The notes below the pieces were generated by a model that had not been told where the DNA came from, did not search any database, and was given only the letters and a program-made list of their open reading frames with translations. A program made the translations under genes and the position numbers. Below, one piece after another: positions 25,481 to 34,494 of a stretch of 54,128 bases of DNA. Within the stretch, counting starts at the first letter, position 1; each line of letters begins with the position of its first letter. The DNA lies in assembly GCA_036557185.1 (NCBI GenBank), contig DATBHZ010000030.1, forward strand, positions 1-54,128, written 5' to 3'. This DNA comes from DATBHZ01 sp036557185. GTDB lineage: Bacteria; Actinomycetota; Acidimicrobiia; IMCC26256; JAENVU01.

Positions 25481-26644
25481 GTGAACACTCGAGCGGTCGC
25501 GGGAAGTGCCGCCCGTGGCCCCTCGATCACCCGTTCGCTCGTTGCAACGGTCACCACATTCGGACGGGAAGACGTTGCACCGTCGATCGCTCCGTGGGTG
25601 GTGGGCCGCGCCATCGTGCTCACCGGTCTTGCGCTTGCGCGCTATCTGTTCGATCACGTGGGGTCGGGCGCGCGACCGGTGGCACTCCGCCAAGGGCTGT
25701 TTGCATGGGACGCGTCGTTCTACGAGTCGATCGCGCGGTTCGGCTATGGATCGGTCGGCCGCGCCGGGCTGCGCTTCTTCCCTCTGTTCCCGATCGCGTC
25801 GCGCGGGTTCGGAACGGTGTTCCTGGGGCGAGCCGACATCGCGATGATCGTCCTTGTCAACGCGTGTGCCCTGGTGTTCATGGGCTGCCTGCACCGGCTG
25901 GTGCGCGAGGAGACCGGCGACGTGCGCCTGGCGCGGCGATCGGTGTGGTTCTCGGCACTCCTGCCACCGGCGATCTGCCTCGTGATCGGCTACGCAGAGG
26001 CGCTGTTGCTCCTGTTCGCCGTGTCGGCATTCCTCGCGATGCGGGCGCGGCGTTGGGAGTGGGTCGCCGTCTTCGGGTTGCTGGCCGGGCTCTGCCGCCC
26101 GGTGGGCTTGCTGCTTGCTCTCCCGGTGGCGATCGAGGTCGTCCTGACGTGGCGGGTGACGCCGGTGCGCCGGCGCATCGGTGCCGTGGCGGCCGGGGTC
26201 AGCCCCGTGGTGGGAGTGGGGATCTTCCTCGCGTGGGTCGGCGCGACCCGCGGCGACGCGCTGCTCCCGCTGCGGGTGCAGCAGAACCCCACGTTGCGTG
26301 GGGGATTCGAGGACCCGATCTCGGCGCTCGTCGACGCTGCGCACCGCAGCGTCGGGGGCGTGCTGCACGTGGTGTGGGCGGTCATCTTCATCGTGCTGCT
26401 CGTGGCGATCGCGCGCCGTCTGCCGGTGACGTACACGGCGTATGCGGCGGCCGCGCTCGCCGTCGGTCTCACGGCGCACAATTTGGACTCCTTCGAGCGG
26501 TATGGACTTTCGACGTTCCCGTTCATCATCGGTGCGGCGCTCGTCACGGAGCGTCGCGAGCTTGCGAACATCGCCTTGACATTGAGCGCGGCCGCGCTGC
26601 TGGGTTACTCGACGCTCGTCTTCCTCGGCCTCTCGGTGCCCTGA
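25481..26644 (+). CDS. PIG-V-like mannosyltransferase
   Basis: A 387-residue protein with about ten membrane helices. GLFAWDASFYESIARFGY, with Trp76-Asp77, is the loop signature of the PIG-V / GPI mannosyltransferase II family, a GT-C group that takes mannose from a polyprenyl phosphate. A Dol-P-Man synthase-like gene lies two genes downstream on the same strand and could supply the donor. The start is uncertain: GTG 25481 fits a GATGCT box 7 bases upstream, but ATG 25469 and TTG 25451 are in frame. Confidence 0.78.
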   Translation: MNTRAVAGSAARGPSITRSLVATVTTFGREDVAPSIAPWVVGRAIVLTGLALARYLFDHVGSGARPVALRQGLFAWDASFYESIARFGYGSVGRAGLRFFPLFPIASRGFGTVFLGRADIAMIVLVNACALVFMGCLHRLVREETGDVRLARRSVWFSALLPPAICLVIGYAEALLLLFAVSAFLAMRARRWEWVAVFGLLAGLCRPVGLLLALPVAIEVVLTWRVTPVRRRIGAVAAGVSPVVGVGIFLAWVGATRGDALLPLRVQQNPTLRGGFEDPISALVDAAHRSVGGVLHVVWAVIFIVLLVAIARRLPVTYTAYAAAALAVGLTAHNLDSFERYGLSTFPFIIGAALVTERRELANIALTLSAAALLGYSTLVFLGLSVP

Positions 26645-26676
26645 CCCGGTGCCGTGACCAAACGACCGATTACGAT

Positions 26677-28248
26677 ATGAGCGCTTTGGACACCATCGAC
26701 GCAGCAGAAGCCGACAGGTCCGGCACCCCTCCCTCGGTCGTGATCATCGGCGCGGGACCGGCCGGGCTGACAGCTGCGTACATGCTCACGAAGCGCGGGC
26801 TCGTGTCCACTGTCCTCGAGGCCGATTCGGTGGTCGGCGGCATCAGCCGGACGGTCGAGCGCGACGGTTGGCGCTTCGACATCGGCGGCCACCGCTTCTT
26901 CACGAAGGTCACGCCGGTCGACGACCTGTGGTTCGAGATCCTCGGTGAGGACGAGTTCCTCCGCCGCCCTCGCATGAGCCACATCTATTACGACGGCAAG
27001 CTGTACGACTACCCGATCAAACCGATGAACGCGTTGCGCAACCTCGGCCTGCGCGAGGCCGTTCGCTGCGTTGCCTCCTACGGCGCCGCGCGCGTTCGGC
27101 CGCCGAAGGATCAGACCTCGCTCGAGAACTACATCGTGGCGAACTACGGCTGGCGGCTCTACGACCACTTCTTCAAGACGTACAACGAGAAGGTCTGGGG
27201 GGTCCCTGCGTCGGAGCTCGGCGCCGAGTTCGGCGCGCAGCGCATCAAGGGCATGTCGTTGTTCGACGCCGTCTGGGAGCCCGTGCGGACTCGGATGATG
27301 GGGGATCGGAGGGACAAGTCCAAGCAGGTCACGAGCCTCATCGAGGAGTTCAACTACCCGAAGTACGGGCCGGGCCAGATGTGGGAGAAGGCTGCGGAGC
27401 TGGTGACCGCCGCGGGCACGAAGATCGAGATGAGCAGGCGCGTGTCGCGCATCCACCGCGACGACCGCGGGGCGATCGCGGTCACGGCCGAGAACGACGG
27501 CGCGGAGACGCGCTACGAGTGCACGCACGTCATCTCCTCGATGCCAATGAGCGGCCTGCTCCGCGCGATCGATCCTCCTGCACCGCCCGAGGTGCTCGCT
27601 GCGGCTAACGGCCTCACGTACCGCGACTTCATGACTGTGGCGCTCGTGGTGCCCCAGGAGTACTCGTTCCCCGACAACTGGATCTACATCCACGACCCCG
27701 GTGTGAGCGTCGGCCGGATCCAGAACTTCGGATCGTGGTCGCCGTACCTCGTGAAGGAGGGACGCACGTGTCTGGGCCTCGAGTTCTTCGTGAACGAAGG
27801 GGACTCGATGTGGACGAAGTCCGACGCGGAGCTCGTCGAGCAGGCGAAGCGGGAGATCGACCAGCTCGGTCTCGCCGACGCCTCTCGGGTCGAGGCTGGC
27901 TACGTCGTCCGTATGCCGAAGGCCTATCCCGTCTACGACGAGCACTACAAGAACAACGTCGCGGTGATGCGCGCGTGGCTCGACGAGCATTGCCCGAACG
28001 TGTTCCCGGTCGGACGCAACGGGATGCACCGCTACAACAATCAGGACCACTCGATGTACACGGCGATGCTGTCGGTCGAGAACATCCTCGGGGCCGAGCA
28101 CGACGTATGGTCGGTCAACGTCGAGGACGAGTACCACGAGGAAGCGGCCGCGTCGGTCTCGGGTGAGCGGGGCACCGGGCGCGACGCTCCCGTGATGAGC
28201 CGTTCGTCGATCGAGGCCGCGGCGGCGCGCCGGCGCGCCAAGGGCTGA
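26677..28248 (+). CDS. NAD(P)/FAD-dependent oxidoreductase, UDP-galactopyranose mutase / protoporphyrinogen oxidase-like
   Basis: A 523-residue flavoprotein. VVIIGAGPAGLTAAY (Gly25-Gly30) is the FAD-binding Rossmann motif, followed by GGISRTVERDGWRFDIGGHRFF, typical of the UGM/amine-oxidase superfamily. The C-terminal RYNNQDHSMYTAMLSVENIL closes the FAD site. UGM-like enzymes interconvert pyranose and furanose sugars, which would suit a locus with AftD-type furanosyltransferases. True UGM is shorter, however, and this subfamily's reaction is not settled. The stop is one base before the GT2 start, so the two are co-translated. Confidence 0.8.
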   Translation: MSALDTIDAAEADRSGTPPSVVIIGAGPAGLTAAYMLTKRGLVSTVLEADSVVGGISRTVERDGWRFDIGGHRFFTKVTPVDDLWFEILGEDEFLRRPRMSHIYYDGKLYDYPIKPMNALRNLGLREAVRCVASYGAARVRPPKDQTSLENYIVANYGWRLYDHFFKTYNEKVWGVPASELGAEFGAQRIKGMSLFDAVWEPVRTRMMGDRRDKSKQVTSLIEEFNYPKYGPGQMWEKAAELVTAAGTKIEMSRRVSRIHRDDRGAIAVTAENDGAETRYECTHVISSMPMSGLLRAIDPPAPPEVLAAANGLTYRDFMTVALVVPQEYSFPDNWIYIHDPGVSVGRIQNFGSWSPYLVKEGRTCLGLEFFVNEGDSMWTKSDAELVEQAKREIDQLGLADASRVEAGYVVRMPKAYPVYDEHYKNNVAVMRAWLDEHCPNVFPVGRNGMHRYNNQDHSMYTAMLSVENILGAEHDVWSVNVEDEYHEEAAASVSGERGTGRDAPVMSRSSIEAAAARRRAKG

Positions 28249-28249
28249 C

Positions 28250-28975
28250 ATGCGTGTGCTCGTCTGCACCCCGACGTATGTCGAGGCGCAGAACATCGAG
28301 GAGTTCCTGCGACGCGCGCGCGCAGCCGTGCCCGACGCGGACATCCTCGTGCTCGACGACAACAGCCCCGACGGAACGGCGGAGATCGCAGAACGCGCCG
28401 CCGACGAGCTCGGCCGCATCGAGGTGCTGCACCGTCCCGAGAAGCGCGGACTCGGCAATGCATACCGCGCGGGCTTCGCGATCGGCATCGCCCGCGGGTA
28501 CGACGTCGTGGTGCAGATCGACGCCGACCTCTCGCACGACCCGGCGGTGATCCCCGACCTGCTCTCCGCGCTGGAGAGCGGTGCCGATCTCGCGATCGGT
28601 TCCCGGTACGTCGAGGGTGGCTCCATCCCCAACTGGCCGTGGCGGCGCCGCGCCCTCTCGAAGTACGGGAACCTTTACACGGGCTTCATGCTGCGGACGG
28701 GCGTGAAGGACGCCTCGGCCGGGTTTCGCGCGTACAAGGTGTCGACCCTCTCCGCCGTGGACTACGCGAGCACGCGCGCGAAGGGGTACGGCTTCCAGAT
28801 CGAGCTCGCGTACAAGGTCTCCCGCGCGGGCATGCGCACCACCGAGGTGCCGATCACCTTCACCGACCGCGTCCGGGGTCAGTCGAAGATGTCGCTCGCG
28901 GTCATGGCCGAGGAGATGACGCTGATCAGCTGGTGGGGTATCCGGGACCGCGTCAGTGGGACGCGCGCCGCCTGA
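28250..28975 (+). CDS. Polyprenol monophosphomannose synthase-like GT2 (DPM1 type)
   Basis: A 241-residue GT2 enzyme. LDDNSPDGT (Asp36-Asp37) and QIDADLSHDP near residue 88 are the nucleotide-sugar and metal sites of the Dol-P-Man synthase family. There is no membrane helix, as in DPM1 and the synthase domain of mycobacterial Ppm1. It should move mannose, or a close sugar, from a GDP donor to polyprenyl phosphate, feeding the GT-C enzymes around it. It starts one base after the flavoprotein stop. Its TGA abuts the convergent gene's stop with no spacer (TGATCA, 28973-28978). Confidence 0.88.
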   Translation: MRVLVCTPTYVEAQNIEEFLRRARAAVPDADILVLDDNSPDGTAEIAERAADELGRIEVLHRPEKRGLGNAYRAGFAIGIARGYDVVVQIDADLSHDPAVIPDLLSALESGADLAIGSRYVEGGSIPNWPWRRRALSKYGNLYTGFMLRTGVKDASAGFRAYKVSTLSAVDYASTRAKGYGFQIELAYKVSRAGMRTTEVPITFTDRVRGQSKMSLAVMAEEMTLISWWGIRDRVSGTRAA

Positions 28976-30703
28976 TCACCGGCACTTCTTGTAGAGGCTG
29001 TAGAGCGTCCCGAACCTCTCGACGAGGCAGAAGTGCTGGCGCAGCACCTCGTTCGGCTTGTCGGGGCCGAACTTGCGTGAGTCGTTGGGCTCGTCCCACT
29101 CGTTCCACACCGTGGAGAGGATCGCGATGTCGGACGACGCGAGATCCTTCGCGAGTCGCGAGTTCTTCGCGTTCGCGACGTCCGGGTCCATCTCGATGTA
29201 GTAGGTCCCGGGCGGGTACTCCGGGAGCAGGAAATAGAGCCACGCATCCGAGTAGGGCGTCTTGCGAAGGTCCGAGGTGCCGACGAAGAGCTTCTCGCCG
29301 GGTTTGGCGATCTTCGGCACCTCCTTCAGGAGCGCGGTGGCGTCGCGCTGGACGTCGGTGCGGCCGTAGTAGAAGACGCGCCCGTTCCGCGAGATGGGCA
29401 CGGCGATCCGGTGCCGATCGAGCGACTGCTGGATGAAGTCCTCGTAGGGCCACGCGGTGAAATACGGAATGAGCAGACAGATCGCCAGGATGAACGAGCC
29501 ACCGACGAGCAGGTTGCGGCGCCGGACCGAGCGTGTCGTAGGCCTGCGGACGTCGAGGAGCTCGAGGATCGCGAGCGGTACGAACGCGAGCCCGACACAG
29601 CTCACCCATGCAAAGTGCGCCGAGTCGACGCGCTGGATGCCTTGAGGCACGAGACCGACGCTGAACAGCGCGGCCGCGAGGAGCACACGCGCGCGGAAGC
29701 GACGAGGATCCCGCCGGAACGACCAGACCGCGACCCCGACGAGGAACGCGACGCCGGCGAGCATCACGAAGAACCAGATGCTGAGCTGCTGTGGCGTCGT
29801 CAGTGACGGGAGCTGCCACTGGGGTGGGACCGTTGCGAGCGTCCGCTGGAGGAAGCCGTCGAGACGTTCCCAAGGCGGCGGAATCGGGAGGCGGCGGCCG
29901 CCGCGCAGGTACACGACCGGGTCCAGCACCATTCCCTTGAAGGCGACGTACGGCCCGACCCATGCCGCTTGCACGATGTACCCGAGCGCGCCGATGCCGG
30001 TACCCGCGAGGAAGCGGCGCTTCAGCGCGCCGTGCGTCCCCCACAGGACGACGAGCGATCCCAGCCCGACCGCGACGATGAGATCGAGGCGGTAGAGCAC
30101 CGACATGCCGGCGAGCAGGCCTCCGAGGACCGCGAACAGCGACGCTCGCCCCTCATCGGCTTCGCTTCTTCGCCGCGCCTCCATGGCGGCGGCCAGGCCC
30201 AGGAGACCGAGCCCCACGCCTCCCACCCACGCCAGCGCCGTGAGACCGAGCGGCGGGAGGATGAAGATGAGCGACAGCAGCGCGCAGGGGAACGCCGCCG
30301 TACGGCCCCAGAACCGCGCGATCGCGTAGACGCCGAAGATGATGGCGAACTCCTGGATGAGCCCGAACCACCGTTCGGCCGCGAGCGAGACGCCGAACAC
30401 CTTGTACCAACCCGCCAGCACCCAGACGCTGCCCGGGCCGTAGAGGTGGAGGAAGTCGCGATTGGGCAGCGCGCCGTGCAGGAAGCGCTCCGGGAAGACG
30501 AGCATGAAGCCCTCTTCCATTGGGGAACCCTGCTCCCGCATCACACCGCGCAGTGGGAACGCGTAGACCAGCAGCAGCAAGCCGAGCGCGATGAGTGTCT
30601 TCTGCGTCGGCGTGCGCCGATGCCACCACGCGGCGACCCGATTCACGCGCGAGTGCTCGGGTGTCGTGGGAGGTTTCGTCCGCGTCGTCGTGGCCTGCGG
30701 CAT
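28976..30703 (-). CDS. GT-C-like polytopic membrane protein
   Basis: A 575-residue protein with about 11 membrane helices and a soluble tail of about 150 residues. The first outer loop contains GSPMEEGFMLVFPERFL and DFLHLYGPGSVW, an acidic stretch plus a YGP motif, seen in GT39/GT87-like membrane glycosyltransferases. I chose ATG 30703 because TACCCT (30718-30713) lies 9 bases upstream; the frame runs further but with unlikely sequence. It is divergent from another large membrane protein. Exact function unknown. Confidence 0.72.
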   Translation of the reverse strand: MPQATTTRTKPPTTPEHSRVNRVAAWWHRRTPTQKTLIALGLLLLVYAFPLRGVMREQGSPMEEGFMLVFPERFLHGALPNRDFLHLYGPGSVWVLAGWYKVFGVSLAAERWFGLIQEFAIIFGVYAIARFWGRTAAFPCALLSLIFILPPLGLTALAWVGGVGLGLLGLAAAMEARRRSEADEGRASLFAVLGGLLAGMSVLYRLDLIVAVGLGSLVVLWGTHGALKRRFLAGTGIGALGYIVQAAWVGPYVAFKGMVLDPVVYLRGGRRLPIPPPWERLDGFLQRTLATVPPQWQLPSLTTPQQLSIWFFVMLAGVAFLVGVAVWSFRRDPRRFRARVLLAAALFSVGLVPQGIQRVDSAHFAWVSCVGLAFVPLAILELLDVRRPTTRSVRRRNLLVGGSFILAICLLIPYFTAWPYEDFIQQSLDRHRIAVPISRNGRVFYYGRTDVQRDATALLKEVPKIAKPGEKLFVGTSDLRKTPYSDAWLYFLLPEYPPGTYYIEMDPDVANAKNSRLAKDLASSDIAILSTVWNEWDEPNDSRKFGPDKPNEVLRQHFCLVERFGTLYSLYKKCR

Positions 30704-30712
30704 GGGCTGGCG

Positions 30713-30755
30713 AGGGTACCAGCGACCCCTCGCGAACTCTCTGCACTCGTATACT
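30713..30755. promoter_or_regulatory. Divergent leaderless promoters between two membrane protein genes
   Basis: Leftward TACCCT (30718-30713) lies 9 bases before the ATG at 30703. Rightward TATACT (30750-30755), the best -10 match in the window, lies 9 bases before the ATG at 30765. The whole intergenic region is 61 bases. Confidence 0.55.
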
Positions 30756-30764
30756 TCCTCGGCC

Positions 30765-32579
30765 ATGACTGCCGAGGTTTGGGAGGGCCGCCGAGCCACC
30801 TGGGTGGTCATCGGAATGTGGGCGATCCTCGTGGTCCCCTTCGTCATCGCGTTGGCCGCGCTGGCACACCCGCACTGGTTCCCCGTGCTCGATCTGGCAC
30901 AGACCGAGCTGCGCGTGCGTGACGTGTTCTCGAGCCATCCGCCGCTCGTCGGCTTGCCGGGGCGGATCGGCACGCTCTCGCATCCCGGCTCGCACCCCGG
31001 GCCGGTGAGCTTCTGGGCGATGTGGCCCTTCTACGTCGCTGCCGGATCGAGCTCGTGGGCGATGGAGGTCGCGGGTGTGTGCCTGCACCTCATCGCGATC
31101 GCAGGGATTCTCTGGGTTGCGAAGCGCCGGGGGGGCACACTGCTCGTGCTGGCGTTCGGCGCGTTGGTGGCGGTGTTGCTCAACCTGTACGGGCCCGAGC
31201 TCATGACCCAGCCTTGGAACCCGTACCTCCCGCTGATGTGGTGGGTGCTCTTCCTCGTGGCCGCGTGGTCCGTGCTCTGCGACGACTGGGCGATGCTGCC
31301 GGTCGCCGTCTTCGCCGGCTCGTTCTGCGCGCAGACGCACATCCCCTATGCGGCACCCGTCGCGATCGTCGGCCTCGTGGCGTACGCGGGGATGCTCTAT
31401 CAAGCGATCCGGCATCGCGCGGATCCCGCGATCCGCAGCTCGGCACTGCGGTGGAGCCTGGGTTCCGCCGCACTGCTCGTCGTGCTCTGGCTCCTGCCCG
31501 TCATCCAACAGATCACGGGTTCGGACGGCAACCTGTCGCTCATCTGGCACACCTTCACGAACCCCGACACACCGCCGATCGGCGTGGGGAGGGGGACGAG
31601 CCTCCTGCTCGTGCACCTCAACCCCTGGCGACTCGTCTTCGCCCAGGACGCGACCACGGGATCCGTGCTCCCCGGTCTGTTGCTGCTCGTCGCCTGGCTC
31701 GCATCCGTATGGCTCGCCTGGCGCGTCCGACACCGCCTGTTGCTCATGCTCGACCTCGTGATCGGCGTCGCCCTTCTGGTGGCCGTCGAGAACATGGGTC
31801 AGATCTTCGGCTTCGTCTGGTACTACCTGGTCCTCTGGGCGTGGGCGCTCAACGGTCTCATGCTCCTCAGCATCGGTTGGACGATCGCGAGCCTCTTGCA
31901 GAGGAGGGGGCGGCTCCCGTCGGTCGCGCCTCGAGTGCTGGCGGCCGGCTTGGTCGGTGTGGCGATCACCTTCACCGCGGTGTTCGCGGTGGCGGCGCGC
32001 GACACCGTGCAGCCGGACACCCGTCCGACGGAGATCCTCGCGAAGCTCGCACCGTCGACGGTTGCGGCGGTGCGAGCCGGGAAGCTGCCGGGAACGGGGA
32101 GCAACGGCCGGTACATGGTGACGTTCACGGACACCGTCGATCCGGGCTCAGTAGCCGACGGCCTGGTGCTCGAGCTCGATCGTCACGGTTTCGATGCAGG
32201 TGTGCCGGAGCGTGCCGTCATCCTGGCCGACCGGAGCATGAAGCCGGCACAGGCGACCGCCGTCGTGCACGTGGCAACGGGTGCTGCGAACATCGCGCAC
32301 TGGCGCGCGAAGCCGGGTGCGACCGAGATCGTGTCCTTCGAACCCCGCTCGCCGTCTCAGCAGCGGGAATACGCGCGCCTGCGCGTGACTGCGATCCGTG
32401 AGCTCGACAGGCGCGGTCTTCGCGACATCGCCGTGGACCTGGATCAGCACCTCTTCGCAGCGATCTACCAGCCCGCGACGCCCACGAGCGTGAAGCCGGT
32501 GCTCGAACGGATGCTCGCGCTCGGTCAGCCGGTCGCAGTCTTCATCGGGCCGCCGCAGATCGACCCGCAGGACAACTGA
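30765..32579 (+). CDS. Large polytopic membrane protein of unknown function, GT-C-like
   Basis: A 604-residue protein with about 11 membrane helices over residues 14-430 and a C-terminal extracytoplasmic domain of about 170 residues. An outer loop after helix 1 reads DLAQTELRVRDVF, with acidic residues where GT-C enzymes keep their catalytic Asp/Glu, but no family motif is certain. Size, topology and location between glycan genes suggest another envelope glycosyltransferase. Its end lies 3 bases from the convergent acyltransferase. Confidence 0.7.
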   Translation: MTAEVWEGRRATWVVIGMWAILVVPFVIALAALAHPHWFPVLDLAQTELRVRDVFSSHPPLVGLPGRIGTLSHPGSHPGPVSFWAMWPFYVAAGSSSWAMEVAGVCLHLIAIAGILWVAKRRGGTLLVLAFGALVAVLLNLYGPELMTQPWNPYLPLMWWVLFLVAAWSVLCDDWAMLPVAVFAGSFCAQTHIPYAAPVAIVGLVAYAGMLYQAIRHRADPAIRSSALRWSLGSAALLVVLWLLPVIQQITGSDGNLSLIWHTFTNPDTPPIGVGRGTSLLLVHLNPWRLVFAQDATTGSVLPGLLLLVAWLASVWLAWRVRHRLLLMLDLVIGVALLVAVENMGQIFGFVWYYLVLWAWALNGLMLLSIGWTIASLLQRRGRLPSVAPRVLAAGLVGVAITFTAVFAVAARDTVQPDTRPTEILAKLAPSTVAAVRAGKLPGTGSNGRYMVTFTDTVDPGSVADGLVLELDRHGFDAGVPERAVILADRSMKPAQATAVVHVATGAANIAHWRAKPGATEIVSFEPRSPSQQREYARLRVTAIRELDRRGLRDIAVDLDQHLFAAIYQPATPTSVKPVLERMLALGQPVAVFIGPPQIDPQDN

Positions 32580-32582
32580 CGT

Positions 32583-34466
32583 TCAGGACGCGAGCTGCGG
32601 CGCCAGCCAACGGCCGAAGACGTCCGAGCCTTGCTTGCTGAAGTGCACGCCGTCGACGCGCATGGGGTCGACGCCGTGGATGGCGCGCTCGTACCTGCCG
32701 CGCGGGCAGAGGTAGCCCATCAGGTCGCCGAGCTCGAACTTCGACGGCTCCCGCTGGTGGAGCTGCGCGAGCACGGCGTTCGCGGCGCGCACCCTGCTGA
32801 TGTTGGCCGCGGTGCTCTCGACGACGTTCCTGGCCGTGCCGTCGGGTGGTGACGAGCACGGAAGGTTCAGGACGACGAGCTTGGCGCCGCTCGCAGTGAG
32901 CACGTCGATCGCGCGTTGCATCTCGGAGGCGTAGAAGGTCGCCCAGGCCTTCGTGCCGGGAGTGAGCCATCGGTCGCCGCCGTGCGGCTTGACGTCCCAC
33001 ACGTCGAACTGACCCGCGGGGAGCACGACGACGCGTGGCTGGTCCTGAGCCAGGTCCTTGGGCCACACCGTCAGCCACGGGCAGTCGCCGATCTGCAGGT
33101 TGTCGGCAGACCGCAGCTGTCCATGCACGACGCGACACCCGACGAACGCGGCGTTGACGACGTCGAGCCCCGCATTGCGGAGTCCCGGCACCATGGTGAG
33201 CCCGACCGAGTCGCCCACCATGAGCACGCGGCCGACGCGCTGCGGGAGGCCGGGAATCGAACGCACCTGCTTCGAGTCCGAAGGTGATGCGGCCACCGCG
33301 CTCGGCCGTGCAGACGTGGTCACGACCAAGACGACGGCGAGCACCACCGCCACCGCGGGGACTGCGGCGCGCCACACGCGCGCGTTGATCGCGCCGCGCC
33401 TGATGGGGCGCTCGAGGAATTGATACGACACGTAGGCGATGGTGAGCGTGATCGCGCACTGCAGGAAGAACAGGGGCCAGCCGCTGAGCCCGACGCGCTC
33501 CGTGTCGACCACGATGTCCACCGGCCAGTGCCAGAGGTACACGCCGTAGGAGATCAGGCCCAGCCAGCACAGCGGTCGCCAGCTCAACGCGGCGCCCAAC
33601 GGGCCGCGTTGCGGGTGCGTTGCCGACCAGATGACGATCGTGGCAGCGACACCGCACACGACGAAGCCACCCTCGTACAGCGTGGACGATGCCCCGCCGA
33701 GCGTCGCACACGCGATGCCGAGCACGATCGCACCCGCGACACCCGCCACCTCGAGGAGCACGCGTCCGGTGGCCGAGCGCGCCGGCCCGTAGATCACGAG
33801 CCATGCCGCGAGGGACGCACCGAGCAGGATCGCGCACGCCCTCGTGTCGGTGCCGTAGTAGACGCGGGAAGGATTGGCGGAGCTGTAGAGGACCACCATC
33901 AGTGTGGCCGAGACCACGGCCAGCACGAGCGACGTGACGAGCACCGCCTTCGCGACTGCGGTCTTCCACCAGGCCAGGAGGCCGACGAACACGAGCGGCC
34001 ACACGAGGTAGAACTGCTCCTCGATCGCGAGGCTCCATGTGTGGTCGAGCGGCGACGGGGCGCTGAAGATGCGCCAGTAGTCCTGACCGGTCGCGACTGC
34101 CCGCCAGTTCGCGACGTATCCGATGGTGGCGAGCGCGTCCCCCTGGATGCGCGCGAGCTGCGAGACGTCGGCGAACACCAGGCAGTACACGACGACGCCG
34201 ACCAGGAGCCCTGCGAGCGCGGGGAGCAGCCGGCGCGCACGGCGGGACCAGAAGCCGCCGAGCCCGACGCTCCCGGTCTGCTTTCCCTCGGCGAGCAGCA
34301 GCGAGGTGATCAGGAACCCGGAGAGCACGAAGAAGAGGTCGACCCCGAGGTACCCGCCGGTGAGATGCCCGCTGTGGAACAGCAGCACGCCCGCGACGGC
34401 GACGCCACGCAAGCCGTCGAGCGCTGCGATGTGTGGGAGATCCACCCGCCGGGACACGGGGGACAT
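32583..34466 (-). CDS. OafA/YrhL-type acyltransferase 3 with C-terminal SGNH domain
   Basis: A 627-residue two-part protein. Residues about 10-390 form the ten-helix acyltransferase-3 domain: ALDGLRGVAVAGVLLFHSGHL with the essential His, then GGYLGVDLFFVLSGFLIT. The C-terminal part is a periplasmic SGNH hydrolase fold, with GDSV near residue 416 and DGVHFS near the end. Such fusions transfer acetyl or other acyl groups to surface polysaccharides, the SGNH part completing transfer outside. A second acyltransferase lies 28 bases upstream on the same strand and is probably co-transcribed. Confidence 0.88.
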   Translation of the reverse strand: MSPVSRRVDLPHIAALDGLRGVAVAGVLLFHSGHLTGGYLGVDLFFVLSGFLITSLLLAEGKQTGSVGLGGFWSRRARRLLPALAGLLVGVVVYCLVFADVSQLARIQGDALATIGYVANWRAVATGQDYWRIFSAPSPLDHTWSLAIEEQFYLVWPLVFVGLLAWWKTAVAKAVLVTSLVLAVVSATLMVVLYSSANPSRVYYGTDTRACAILLGASLAAWLVIYGPARSATGRVLLEVAGVAGAIVLGIACATLGGASSTLYEGGFVVCGVAATIVIWSATHPQRGPLGAALSWRPLCWLGLISYGVYLWHWPVDIVVDTERVGLSGWPLFFLQCAITLTIAYVSYQFLERPIRRGAINARVWRAAVPAVAVVLAVVLVVTTSARPSAVAASPSDSKQVRSIPGLPQRVGRVLMVGDSVGLTMVPGLRNAGLDVVNAAFVGCRVVHGQLRSADNLQIGDCPWLTVWPKDLAQDQPRVVVLPAGQFDVWDVKPHGGDRWLTPGTKAWATFYASEMQRAIDVLTASGAKLVVLNLPCSSPPDGTARNVVESTAANISRVRAANAVLAQLHQREPSKFELGDLMGYLCPRGRYERAIHGVDPMRVDGVHFSKQGSDVFGRWLAPQLAS

Positions 34467-34494
34467 TCTCGCGGGGCCGGTGACGAGAGACCGA

